Below the pieces are notes generated by a model, which was not told the origin of the DNA, ran no database searches, and saw only the letters and a list, made by a program, of their open reading frames with translations. Of a DNA stretch of 64,000 nucleotides, positions 51,990 to 60,844 are shown piece by piece (within the stretch, counting starts at the first letter, position 1; each line of letters starts with the position of its first letter). A program made the translations under genes and the position numbers. The stretch is from Candidatus Planktophila lacus (GTDB lineage Bacteria; Actinomycetota; Actinomycetes; Nanopelagicales; Nanopelagicaceae): positions 1,320,813-1,384,812 of the forward strand of contig NZ_CP016780.1 of the NCBI RefSeq assembly GCF_002288325.1, in the 5' to 3' direction.

Positions 51990-52598
51990 ATGACCCCGGC
52001 ACCTAGTGCGGGCAGCGAAGGTACGAAGAAAAAGCGCAGGCGTAGACGCCCCGCAAATCGCGCCCCACTTGCAAGTGATTCACCTGCCAAAGATGCGCAG
52101 GCGCAGAATAAACGCCCCGCAAAGAGCCCTGCCAAGAATCCAGCAAAAAATTACGCCAAGCGGGTAGATGAAGTCAGCGCTGGCGGTTTAGTTATCGATC
52201 ACAGCGGAAAGAACGGTCTTTTAATCGGTCGTATTGATCATAAAGATGCCAGCGGAAAACGAATTTTGTGGTCCCTCCCAAAGGGGCATATAGAAGAAGG
52301 CGAAACTCCTGAACAGGCTGCGCTCCGTGAAGTCGCCGAGGAAACCGGAATCGAATCTGAGATTGAACGCTCTTTAGGTGTGATTGATTTCTGGTTTATG
52401 GCTGGCGGTAAGCGAATTCATAAAACTGTTCATCATTACTTGTTCCGCGAGACCGGTGGATTATTAGCACCACAAGAGAGTGAAGTAGATGAGGTCGGTT
52501 GGTTTCCACTTGCTGAAATTGTTGATCGTTTAGCTTATCCAGATGAGAAGAAATTGATTGCACGGACTGACGCAACCGCTGAAGTTGGCGCTAAATGA
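51990..52598 (+). CDS. NUDIX hydrolase with basic N-terminal tail
   Basis: This protein has 202 residues from the ATG at 51990. An unusual Lys/Arg/Ala/Pro-rich tail covers about residues 10-58. The NUDIX domain has the box GHIEEGETPEQAALREVAEETGIES (catalytic glutamates in REVAEETG), preceded by LWSLPKGH. It is the MutT4-like member of the origin block. The substrate is unknown. It overlaps the DUF6049 gene by ATGA. Confidence 0.92.
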   Translation: MTPAPSAGSEGTKKKRRRRRPANRAPLASDSPAKDAQAQNKRPAKSPAKNPAKNYAKRVDEVSAGGLVIDHSGKNGLLIGRIDHKDASGKRILWSLPKGHIEEGETPEQAALREVAEETGIESEIERSLGVIDFWFMAGGKRIHKTVHHYLFRETGGLLAPQESEVDEVGWFPLAEIVDRLAYPDEKKLIARTDATAEVGAK

Positions 52599-53710
52599 AG
52601 AAATCATCCGCACTCATCTTATCTTTAGCTTTTCTATTTATAAGTCTTCCGCATTCTATTGCTGATGTAACCGTAACAAAGTTAACTAGTAAGCCATACC
52701 AACTATTTGATGGCACTTTTAGAAATGATGATCTAACCAACGATCTACTTCCAACAGGCCGTTTAGGTAGGCCACTTGAAAGTAAGCCTAAAGGACCGCG
52801 TACTTGGGTTATTGATGGCGCTCTACTTGATGAAGTCGCCGCAATGGCAGATGGATACGAGTTAAGTAATGGTGAATTAACCACTGGACAGCTCGTTGCA
52901 AAAGGTTGGATCTCTCGCTTAATTCTTTTAACGGCTGGCGATAAAGTATTTGCGCTGCCTTATGGAAATCCTGATTTATCACTAGCTACGCGCTCTGCTC
53001 CTAGCGAGCTTCGCCTATATAAAAGTTATGGCATAGAGCGAGTTGAATTTCATTTAAACCGTAAGGTTTCGCCCGGAGATAGCAGTGTTTGGAGCACCGG
53101 TAAATCACGTTTAAGCCCTGTATTGCGTAAGAAATATACGCAAAATCGCCAAGCGTTAACTGCATTGTCATCGGTTGTGAGCGCTCCTGAAGTTAAAGCC
53201 CAGCGCGCGAAGTTAGCGGTTTTACTTTCGCCGTCGCTTAATCAGAAAGATCGCGAATTTTTCTCATATGACGCAGCCGATGGGGTAGTAAAAACCTTAA
53301 ATCGTTTACGTGTTTCTTCAGGAAAATATCAAATCGCATCCGAAACCGGAAAAGTTCCAGTCACTGTAACAAATGATTTTGGCGTTCCCGTAAGTGTTGC
53401 AGTCAATTTAACTCCACTCAACTCACGTGTACAGGTATCGGATGTTCCAACTTTCACCATCGGTTCAAATTCGCGAACCCAGCTCTCAATTCCATTTAAC
53501 GCTATCGCTCCTGGTGCAACAACTGTGCTCGCACAAATCACAAATGCGGAAGGCGATGAAATTGGTCCAGCATCGCGCTTAGCAATTAAAGTAACTTTCT
53601 TTGATTCGCGGGTTACTTACTTCACGATAGGTGCGGCGCTCTTGCTATTTGTAGCGGCTTTAACCCAGACTATTCGCAGAATACGAAGGGGGCGTAATGA
53701 AAAGCAATGA
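52595..53710 (+). CDS. DUF6049-like exported membrane-anchored protein
   Basis: This 371-residue protein has an N-terminal signal (MKKSSALILSLAFLFISL, cleavage near SIAD). A beta-rich extracellular part and a C-terminal transmembrane helix (about 343-362) precede a basic tail RRIRRGRNEK. It occupies the place of Rv3909 between mutT4 and murJ, and the architecture is similar though shorter. Function is unknown; a link to lipid II export or the envelope is inferred from context. It overlaps murJ by 14 bp. Confidence 0.75.
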   Translation: MKKSSALILSLAFLFISLPHSIADVTVTKLTSKPYQLFDGTFRNDDLTNDLLPTGRLGRPLESKPKGPRTWVIDGALLDEVAAMADGYELSNGELTTGQLVAKGWISRLILLTAGDKVFALPYGNPDLSLATRSAPSELRLYKSYGIERVEFHLNRKVSPGDSSVWSTGKSRLSPVLRKKYTQNRQALTALSSVVSAPEVKAQRAKLAVLLSPSLNQKDREFFSYDAADGVVKTLNRLRVSSGKYQIASETGKVPVTVTNDFGVPVSVAVNLTPLNSRVQVSDVPTFTIGSNSRTQLSIPFNAIAPGATTVLAQITNAEGDEIGPASRLAIKVTFFDSRVTYFTIGAALLLFVAALTQTIRRIRRGRNEKQ

Positions 53711-55340
53711 GCTTTTTCGCGCCTCAGGTGTTATGGCGATCGGAACAATCCTTTCGCGTATTACTGGTTTCTTCCGGGCAATTCTTGCGGTTGCTGTCTT
53801 GGGCACAGCGCTACTTGCAGATTCATACAACGTGGCAAACACAATGCCAAATATTCTCTACAACTTACTTGTTGGTGGAGCGCTAACCGCGATCTTCGTT
53901 CCGCAATTAGTGCGCTCATTCTCTGATGAAGATGGTGGACATGGTTTTGCCTCGCGCTTAGTTACAACAATTTCTGGAATTCTCTTACTCCTTGTTTTAG
54001 TTGGCGTAATTTTTGCGCCGTACCTTGTAAAACTCTATGCGCCAGAGTTTGCAACTGACGGTTTTGAGCGCGAATTCTCTATCGCAGTTGCTTTCACCCG
54101 TTATTGCCTGCCGCAGATTTTCTTTTTAGGGCTATTTACGATGTTGGGGCAAGTTGCTAATGCGCGCGGTTCTTTCGCTCCTTTAATGTGGGCGCCAATC
54201 GCTAATAACCTCGTTGTTATAGTGATTTTTAGCGGTGTTCTATTCCTTCAAGAAAGCATCTCCGTTGAAAACATTACCGACGCCCAGATCCAACTTCTCG
54301 GTTGGGGAACAACTCTCGGAATTGTTATTCAGGCACTTATCTTGATCCCGGTTGTTAAGAAATCTGGAATACGTCTGCGCCCAATATTCGGTGTTGCAGG
54401 GCTTGGTAAATCTTTCTCATTAGCTGGTTGGACCTTGGTTTATGTTTTGATCTCTCAACTTGGTTACTTAATTACGGTAAATGTCGCTACTAGCGCCGCG
54501 GTGCGAAGCGCCCAAGCGGGAATAACAACCGGTGTTGGTTTCACGCCATTTACAAGCGCTTACTACATTATGTTGCTGCCGTATTCAATCGTCACGATTT
54601 CAATCGTTACCGCCTTGCTTCCACATTTATCTAAGTTAGCAATTGATAAGAATGTCGAAGAAGTTAAGAAGCAGTTGATTCGTGCAATCCGCATGTGTGG
54701 TGTTGTAACAGTTCCAAGCTCTGTCGCATTATTGCTCTTTGGTTCACTAATGACTGAAGTTCTCTACTTTGGTATTTCACTTGAAGACTCTCGTTACATT
54801 GGTTATGTCTTATCGGCGCTAAGTTTAGGTTTGGTTGCATTCTCAATTAACTTAGTTTTGATCCGTGGCTTTAATGCTTTTGAAGATACCAAGACCCAAG
54901 TTGTATCTATCTTGATAATCAACATAATCTCATCAGTTCTCTCGTATGTTTTCTTGGCAACGTTAAAGAGTGAGTTTGTAACAATTGGTTTGGGGGTGGC
55001 CTTTGCGGTTAGTTACATCCTCGGTCTATTTGTAACGATCGCGCTTTTAAAGAAACACACCGGGCCTCTAGAGATGTCGAAGTTTGCAGGTCAGCATGCG
55101 CGCCTATATCTAGCATCGGCGATCGCGATGGTTCCCTTCTTTCTTCTCGCCTTCTTCTTTAATTGGATGAATGATGATGCCGCGCCCCTCATTGGCGTAG
55201 CTCGTTTATTAGTTGTTTTGATTGGAAGTGGGGTCGGGTTCTTGCTCGTTGCGCATGCCTTGAAAATCACGGAAATCACTGCGATGAAAGAGTTTGCAAT
55301 CTCACTTTTGGGTAAGCGCCGTGCTGCCCGCGCAAAGTAA
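53697..55340 (+). CDS. murJ: Lipid II flippase MurJ
   Basis: This 547-residue protein has about 14 transmembrane helices. MurJ features include RITGFFRAILAVAVLG, DSYNVANTMPNILYNLLVGG, ALTAIFVPQLVR and the central arginine-rich loops. It flips lipid II across the membrane for peptidoglycan synthesis. It lacks the kinase-like C-terminal extension of mycobacterial MviN. The start is fixed by the coupling overlap with the upstream gene. Confidence 0.95.
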   Translation: MKSNELFRASGVMAIGTILSRITGFFRAILAVAVLGTALLADSYNVANTMPNILYNLLVGGALTAIFVPQLVRSFSDEDGGHGFASRLVTTISGILLLLVLVGVIFAPYLVKLYAPEFATDGFEREFSIAVAFTRYCLPQIFFLGLFTMLGQVANARGSFAPLMWAPIANNLVVIVIFSGVLFLQESISVENITDAQIQLLGWGTTLGIVIQALILIPVVKKSGIRLRPIFGVAGLGKSFSLAGWTLVYVLISQLGYLITVNVATSAAVRSAQAGITTGVGFTPFTSAYYIMLLPYSIVTISIVTALLPHLSKLAIDKNVEEVKKQLIRAIRMCGVVTVPSSVALLLFGSLMTEVLYFGISLEDSRYIGYVLSALSLGLVAFSINLVLIRGFNAFEDTKTQVVSILIINIISSVLSYVFLATLKSEFVTIGLGVAFAVSYILGLFVTIALLKKHTGPLEMSKFAGQHARLYLASAIAMVPFFLLAFFFNWMNDDAAPLIGVARLLVVLIGSGVGFLLVAHALKITEITAMKEFAISLLGKRRAARAK

Positions 55341-55351
55341 TCTCGAATGGA

Positions 55352-55357
55352 TACGCT
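55352..55357 (+). promoter_or_regulatory. TACGCT -10 box, leaderless start of trxB
   Basis: TACGCT ends 6 nt before the ATG at 55364 within the 23-bp gap after murJ. Confidence 0.5.
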
Positions 55358-55363
55358 GAGCCC

Positions 55364-56284
55364 ATGGTAAGAAATCTCGTAATCGTTGGTTCTGGTCCTG
55401 CCGGATATACCGCTGCTATCTACGCTGCCCGCGCCCAGTTAGATCCAGTTATTTACGAAGGTTCAGTTACTGCAGGTGGCGCGTTGATGAACACCACTGA
55501 GGTAGAAAATTTTCCAGGCTTTGTCGATGGCGTGATGGGTCCAGATCTAATGGACAGCATGCGCAAACAAGCAAAACGTTTCGGCGCAGAGCTAATTACC
55601 GATGACGTCGTTGAAATGGATTTATCAGGCGGCATTAAAATTATTAAAGATGGTTCTGGAAATACCGTCGAAGCTAAAGCGGTAATCCTTGCAATGGGAT
55701 CTGCTTATAAGGAAATTGGTTTAGAGAACGAAAAGCGTTTATCTGGTCGCGGAGTTTCATGGTGTGCAACTTGCGATGGTTTCTTCTTCCGCGATCAGAC
55801 AATTGCTGTAGTTGGTGGCGGAGACTCTGCAGTTGAAGAAGCGACTTTCTTAACAAAGTTTGCCTCAAAGGTTGTTTTGATCCACCGCCGCGATTCACTT
55901 CGCGCCTCAAAAATTATGGCAGAGCGCGCTTTTGCAAATCCAAAGATTGAAATGCTCTGGAATACCGAAGTAACAGATGTACTCGGTGCGGAGAAAGTTG
56001 AAGCGTTAGAACTTCGCAATACAGTTACTGGTGAAGTTAGTAAGCGAGATTTCACAGGGTTATTTGTCGCCATCGGGCATATTCCGCGCAGTGAACTTGT
56101 TACATCTCAAGTAACGCTAAATGAAGAGGGTTATGTTTCAGTAGAAGGACGCTCAACGCGCACCAACTTGAAGGGCGTCTTTGCCTGCGGCGATCTTGTC
56201 GATTTCACATATCGCCAAGCAATTACTGCAGCAGGGTCGGGATGTCAGGCGGCGTTAGACGCTGAAAAATTCCTCTCGCACTAG
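55364..56284 (+). CDS. trxB: Thioredoxin reductase
   Basis: This 306-residue enzyme has an N-terminal FAD motif LVIVGSGPAGYTAAIYAARA, the redox pair CATC in SWCATCDGFFF (about 134-137), and NADPH motif VVGGGDSAVEEATFL. A FAD-binding end (GVFACGDLVDFTYRQAITAAGSG) closes the chain. It reduces the thioredoxin encoded 79 bp downstream. It belongs to the conserved murJ-trxB-trxA-cwlM origin block. Confidence 0.97.
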   Translation: MVRNLVIVGSGPAGYTAAIYAARAQLDPVIYEGSVTAGGALMNTTEVENFPGFVDGVMGPDLMDSMRKQAKRFGAELITDDVVEMDLSGGIKIIKDGSGNTVEAKAVILAMGSAYKEIGLENEKRLSGRGVSWCATCDGFFFRDQTIAVVGGGDSAVEEATFLTKFASKVVLIHRRDSLRASKIMAERAFANPKIEMLWNTEVTDVLGAEKVEALELRNTVTGEVSKRDFTGLFVAIGHIPRSELVTSQVTLNEEGYVSVEGRSTRTNLKGVFACGDLVDFTYRQAITAAGSGCQAALDAEKFLSH

Positions 56285-56363
56285 TACTCTTACAACAACG
56301 TACTTTTTAACAGTTAAAAGCAGATCTAAAGCAGATATAGAACCGATTAAATAGGAGCAGCAA

Positions 56364-56684
56364 ATGAGCGCAGGAAAAGTAACCGCAGCCAATTTCGATG
56401 AGGTCGTACTCAAGAGCAGCAAGCCAGTTCTTGTTGATTTCTGGGCTGAGTGGTGTGGACCTTGCCGCGCAGTCGGACCAATCCTTGATGAGATCGCAAC
56501 TGAACACGGAGACAAACTCACTATCGTGAAGCTAAATACCGATGAAGAATCAGCGATCGCGATCAAATATGGAGTTACATCAATTCCAATGCTCAACGTT
56601 TATGTAAACGGTGAAGTTGTAAAGACAATTATTGGTGCAAAGCCAAAGCCAGCGCTTCTAAAAGAGCTCGAAGGCTTCATCTAA
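56364..56684 (+). CDS. trxA: Thioredoxin
   Basis: This 106-residue thioredoxin has the active site WAEWCGPCRAV (about 28-38) and the cis-proline motif TSIPML. It is a cytoplasmic disulfide reductant kept reduced by TrxB. AGGAG lies 7 nt before the ATG at 56364, so translation is conventional. The upstream gap of 79 bp shows no other feature. Confidence 0.97.
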   Translation: MSAGKVTAANFDEVVLKSSKPVLVDFWAEWCGPCRAVGPILDEIATEHGDKLTIVKLNTDEESAIAIKYGVTSIPMLNVYVNGEVVKTIIGAKPKPALLKELEGFI

Positions 56685-56708
56685 TCAACTCGTTGGTTTA
56701 GATCTCTT

Positions 56709-57710
56709 ATGAAAGAACTATCTCCTGACGAGATTCGTTCTTTTCAGCAAGAACGTGGTTTGCATGTAACCGGTGAGTTAAATGACCAGACCAAACGCGC
56801 ACTTGAAGAATCTCGCTGGAAGTTAGGCGATCGTTCTTTAAATCTCCAACCATCTCCAATGATGCGCGGTGACGATGTTGCAGCACTTCAAGCGCGCCTT
56901 ACTGAGATGGGTTTTAACGCCGGACGCGTTGATGGAATATTTGGTGAGCGCACTGAATCTGCAGTAAAAGAGTTTCAAAAATCGGTAGGAATAAAAGTTG
57001 ATGGTAAATGTGGTCCAGCAACAATTATCGCGTTGATTCGTTTAACTAAAATAGTTTCTGGTGGAGCGCCTGCACAAATGCGTGAAAGCGCTAAGCAACG
57101 CAATCGCGGTCCTGCACTTGCAAATAAGGTAATTGTTTTGGATCCAGCATTTGGCAACGATGAAGCAGAGATTGTTTATGACATTGCACAACGTTTAGAA
57201 GGTCGTTTGTTAGCACTTGGCGCCAGTGTGTTTTTAACCCGCGGACCAAAGAATGTTTTAACAGAGAATGAAATCATTACTTTCTCAAATAAAAATAGCG
57301 CAGACTTGGTTATCTCTTTACATACTGATAAACACTCAAACCCTGACGCACATGGAGTTTCAACATACTTTTACGGCAGCGATGCCCATGGAGTGCATTC
57401 AATAGTTGGTGAGAGATTTGCATCCCTTGTGCAACGCGAGCTCTGCGCGCGCACTGATTTATTAAATTGCCGAACCCATGCCAAAACTTGGGATCTACTT
57501 CGCCTAACTCAAGCCCCAGCGGTGCGCGTAGATTTGGGTTATCTAACAAATCCTGGTGATGCAGCGCGCCTTGCCCGTCCTGATTTTCGCGATACTTTGG
57601 CTGAGGCTTTTATTATTGCGATTCAACGCCTTTATCTATCGGCTGAGGATGATGCTAAAACAGGAACTTTGCGGTTATCTGACCTGCGAAGTGCGGGCAT
57701 TCGTCGCTAG
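56709..57710 (+). CDS. cwlM: CwlM-like protein with degenerate amidase domain
   Basis: This 333-residue protein has two peptidoglycan-binding-1 repeats (about 5-35 and 53-112) and an Amidase_3 domain (about 139-308). Key enzyme positions differ: the first zinc-ligand His of the usual DPGHGG is Phe148 (LDPAFGN), and the catalytic Glu is Asp275 ([10 protein letters not shown]). His205 (SLHTD) remains. There is no signal peptide, so it is cytoplasmic. In mycobacteria CwlM is a non-enzymatic, PknB-phosphorylated activator of MurA. This position, degeneracy and a C-terminal KTGT (Thr318, Thr320) fit that role. Confidence 0.85.
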   Translation: MKELSPDEIRSFQQERGLHVTGELNDQTKRALEESRWKLGDRSLNLQPSPMMRGDDVAALQARLTEMGFNAGRVDGIFGERTESAVKEFQKSVGIKVDGKCGPATIIALIRLTKIVSGGAPAQMRESAKQRNRGPALANKVIVLDPAFGNDEAEIVYDIAQRLEGRLLALGASVFLTRGPKNVLTENEIITFSNKNSADLVISLHTDKHSNPDAHGVSTYFYGSDAHGVHSIVGERFASLVQRELCARTDLLNCRTHAKTWDLLRLTQAPAVRVDLGYLTNPGDAARLARPDFRDTLAEAFIIAIQRLYLSAEDDAKTGTLRLSDLRSAGIRR

Positions 57711-57758
57711 TTTTAATTAATTCGCTAGCGCTAGTGGGCATGTGGGAGACTAACGGGT

Positions 57759-59018
57759 ATGTCTGAGGTATCAGTTCGCTATCAAACCGGTGTACCGCAA
57801 AATCTAGAACAACGATTTGCAACTCGCGCCGCCGGAATGTTGCCTTCTGAAATTCGCTCACTCTTCGCCGTTGCATCTCGCCCGGAAATTGTTTCTCTGG
57901 CTGGTGGAATGCCAAATCTTTCAGCGCTTCCAATGGAGATGATGGCTGGCGTTGTTAATCAGTTAATCCTTAACAATGGCGCTGAAGCTCTGCAGTACGG
58001 CAGCGGCCAAGGACATCCGAAGCTTCGCGAACAAATCTGCGACGTTATGGCCCTTGAAGGAATTCGCGCCAACCCAGATGACATAGTTGTTACAACAGGC
58101 TCACAGCAAGCACTTGATTTGATTTCACGAATCTTTATCGATCCCGGCGATGTTGTATTGGTAGAAGCGCCTTCTTATGTCGGTGCGCTCGGAACATTTA
58201 GACAATATGAAGCATCTGTTGTCCATGTTGAGATGGATATGAACGGCCTGGTTCCAGATGCTCTGCGGGTAGCGATTAAATCTGTACGCGCTGCCGGTCG
58301 CAAGATTAAATTCTTGTACTTGATTCCAAATTACCAAAACCCAACTGGCGTTTTGTTGCCAGCCGATCGCCGTACTGAAATTCTAAATATTTGCCGCGAA
58401 GAAGGAATCTTCGTAGTTGAAGATAACCCTTACGGACTGCTTGGTTTTGATCGCCCATCACCAAATGCGATGCGCGCTGAAGATTCTGAAAACGTTATCT
58501 ATCTTGGCTCATTCTCAAAGACCATCGCATCAGGTTTGCGTATTGGTTGGGCGCTAGTTCCACAGTCGTTAAAAGATAAATTGGTAATTGCATCTGAATC
58601 ATCAATTCTCTGTCCATCAAACTTCACTCAGCTAACTATCTCTAGCTATCTTGCTGATCAACCATGGCGCGATCAGATCGCATCATTCTGCGAGCTATAT
58701 AAGGTACGCCGTGATGCGATGCTCGAATCACTTGAACAATATTTTCCAAAAGAGGCTACTTGGACTAAACCAGGTGGCGGTTTCTATGTTTGGGTTAACT
58801 TGCCACCAGAAATCGATACAAAGGCGATGATGCCAAAGGCGATCGTTGCCAAGGTTGCTTATGTTCCAGGCAACGCCTTCTATGCAGATGGTTTTGGATC
58901 TTGGTCGATGCGACTTTCCTACTGCCACCCAACCCCTGAACGAATCCGTGAAGGCGTTAAAGCTTTGGGTGGAATCGTGACGCAAGAAATGTCGCGTCGC
59001 GGTACAGCGCTTTCTTGA
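57759..59018 (+). CDS. PLP-dependent aminotransferase (fold type I, MocR-like catalytic class)
   Basis: This 419-residue enzyme lacks the GntR DNA-binding domain of MocR proteins. The PLP lysine lies in LGSFSKTIASGLRIGW (about 248-263), with YLIPNYQNPTGV and the aspartate-equivalent EDNPYGLL upstream and MRLSYCHPTPE at the end. It resembles 2-aminoadipate or aromatic/branched-chain aminotransferases; the substrate is not certain. It is inserted between cwlM and parB and converges with parB. Confidence 0.9.
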   Translation: MSEVSVRYQTGVPQNLEQRFATRAAGMLPSEIRSLFAVASRPEIVSLAGGMPNLSALPMEMMAGVVNQLILNNGAEALQYGSGQGHPKLREQICDVMALEGIRANPDDIVVTTGSQQALDLISRIFIDPGDVVLVEAPSYVGALGTFRQYEASVVHVEMDMNGLVPDALRVAIKSVRAAGRKIKFLYLIPNYQNPTGVLLPADRRTEILNICREEGIFVVEDNPYGLLGFDRPSPNAMRAEDSENVIYLGSFSKTIASGLRIGWALVPQSLKDKLVIASESSILCPSNFTQLTISSYLADQPWRDQIASFCELYKVRRDAMLESLEQYFPKEATWTKPGGGFYVWVNLPPEIDTKAMMPKAIVAKVAYVPGNAFYADGFGSWSMRLSYCHPTPERIREGVKALGGIVTQEMSRRGTALS

Positions 59019-59034
59019 TTTAAGCAGTTTGGAT

Positions 59035-59910
59035 TTACTTAGCGCCCTCAATTAGATCAACAATTCGCTGTAAATCTTCGCGTCCTGCATATTCAATAAC
59101 AATCTTGCCTTTGCCGTTAACGCCCTGAACGCTCACCCGGGTATCTAGGTAATCACTCAACAACTCTTCGGCAGCCAGGGTTTCTCCTGTCGTGAAACTT
59201 TTTCCACCTTTGCCACTCTTAGTTGAGCCTTTCTTTGGTGAATGAATTGCTACCGCTTCTTCAGTTGCGCGAACACTTAAACCTTCGGCGACGATCCGAT
59301 TAGCTAACTTTTCAATCTCTGCCTCGTCAGTTAAACCAAGCAGTGCGCGAGCGTGGCCTGCCGAGATAACTCCTGCCGCAACTTTGCGTTGCACTGTTGG
59401 GGGAAGATTTAAAAGACGAATTGTGTTTGAGATAAGTGGGCGAGAACGACCAAGTTTTAACGCGAGTTCATCGTGTGTGCAGTTAAAGTCGGTAAGTAAT
59501 TGCGCATAAGCAGCTCCTTCTTCAAGTGGGTTAAGTTGGCTACGGTGAATATTTTCAATTAACGCCTCGCGCAAAAGTTCGTTATCTGGAGTTTGGCGAA
59601 TGATTACAGGAATCTTCTTTAAACCAGCAGCTTTTGCCGCGCGGAAGCGGCGCTCTCCCATAATTAATTCATATTTACCGGGAGAAGTCTGGCGAACAAC
59701 TGGTGGTTGCAAGATCCCAATCTCTTTAATTGATGCGATTAATTCGTTGAGTGCACCCTCTTCAAAGATTGTGCGCGGCTGACGTGGGTTGGGTGAAATT
59801 GCATCAACTGAAACTTCATTCTGTTGTGCAACTTCATTGCCGGCAACGGTTAGAGATGTTGGAATTAAAGAATCTAGATTAGTTCCAAGGCCACCACGTT
59901 TTGCACTCAT
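59035..59910 (-). CDS. parB: Chromosome partitioning protein ParB
   Basis: This 291-residue CTPase has the N-terminal domain with GERRFRAAKAAGLKKIPVII (CTP/nuclease-like fold), then the HTH region LALKLGRSRPLISNTIRLLN and GHARALLGL. A Lys/Gly-rich linker and a C-terminal dimer domain follow. It loads on parS sites and spreads as a clamp. Its ATG overlaps the parA stop (ATGA). Confidence 0.96.
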   Translation of the reverse strand: MSAKRGGLGTNLDSLIPTSLTVAGNEVAQQNEVSVDAISPNPRQPRTIFEEGALNELIASIKEIGILQPPVVRQTSPGKYELIMGERRFRAAKAAGLKKIPVIIRQTPDNELLREALIENIHRSQLNPLEEGAAYAQLLTDFNCTHDELALKLGRSRPLISNTIRLLNLPPTVQRKVAAGVISAGHARALLGLTDEAEIEKLANRIVAEGLSVRATEEAVAIHSPKKGSTKSGKGGKSFTTGETLAAEELLSDYLDTRVSVQGVNGKGKIVIEYAGREDLQRIVDLIEGAK

Positions 59911-60836
59911 GCAATTTCTCCATCGCGTTTGTAATTAATATTTACAACATTTGAATCAAAGTCAACATCGAGAGCATTTTTTGGCTTTCCGCGTTCTGCA
60001 ATTTCACGCGCTACCTGCATATATGCAATCGCACCTGGTGATAGCGGGTCATAAGTCATAACTGTTTGATTGTAAGAAGGCGCTTCTGAAACACGTACTG
60101 CGCGTGGGATTGGAATATCAATTAACTCTTTTGGAAAGTGCGCGCGAACATTTGCAGCGACATCATTTGATAAACGGGTACGACCATCAAACATAGTTAA
60201 GACAATTGTTGAAAGATCTAAGTTTGCATTTAAACGCTTCTTCACAACGCCATATGTTTCAAGGAGTTGTGATAAACCTTCAAGTGCGTAATATTCGGTT
60301 TGAATTGGAATTAAAAGTTCACGCGCTGCAGCAAGTGCGTTGATTGTGAGCAGTCCAAGTGATGGTGGGCAATCAATAAAAATGTAATCGTAATTTGGTG
60401 AAATCTCATCGATCGCTTCTTTTAAACGAAGTTCGCGCGCAACCATTGAAACTAAATTAACTTCAGCATTTGCAAGAGACGAGTTTGAAGGAACGCAATC
60501 AAGTGCCGGAAAACCTGCAACCTTTTGAATCACAGAACCAATTTGCGCACTGCCCATAAGTACGTCGTAAATACCCTCGATATCACGGTGCGGAACACCC
60601 AAGGCGGTGCTGGCGTTGCCTTGTGGATCTAGATCAACGACCAAGACCCGCAGGCCGCCCATAGAAAGGGCCGCTGCGATATTGACTGTTGTGGTGGTCT
60701 TTCCGACCCCACCCTTCTGGTTTGCCACAGTGAAGATGCGGGTTGAGGCAGGTTTTGCCATCGCCTCTTTTAGGCGTCGGACGCCGACGACCTTTGTCTC
60801 GCTCTCGCGATCGCTTGTTTCACGTGAATCAACCAC
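59907..60836 (-). CDS. parA: Chromosome partitioning ATPase ParA
   Basis: This 309-residue ATPase has the deviant Walker A NQKGGVGKTTTTVN (about 38-51), VDLDPQGNAST and IDCPPSLGLL. It moves ParB-bound origins along the nucleoid. The GTG start at 60836 lies 8 bp from rsmG. A parS-like sequence spans codons 2-7. Confidence 0.96.
   Translation of the reverse strand: MVDSRETSDRESETKVVGVRRLKEAMAKPASTRIFTVANQKGGVGKTTTTVNIAAALSMGGLRVLVVDLDPQGNASTALGVPHRDIEGIYDVLMGSAQIGSVIQKVAGFPALDCVPSNSSLANAEVNLVSMVARELRLKEAIDEISPNYDYIFIDCPPSLGLLTINALAAARELLIPIQTEYYALEGLSQLLETYGVVKKRLNANLDLSTIVLTMFDGRTRLSNDVAANVRAHFPKELIDIPIPRAVRVSEAPSYNQTVMTYDPLSPGAIAYMQVAREIAERGKPKNALDVDFDSNVVNINYKRDGEIA
60816..60831. promoter_or_regulatory. 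parS-like site within the parA 5' end
   Basis: TGTTTCACGTGAATCA differs at one position from the parS consensus TGTTTCACGTGAAACA. Confidence 0.8.
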
Positions 60837-60844
60837 GCGCCTAT

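Noticed and set aside
51959..52135. Extended N-terminus of the CCA enzyme
   Set aside because: It would be antisense to the nudix start; GTG at 51958 has a proper -10 box and gives the usual domain start.
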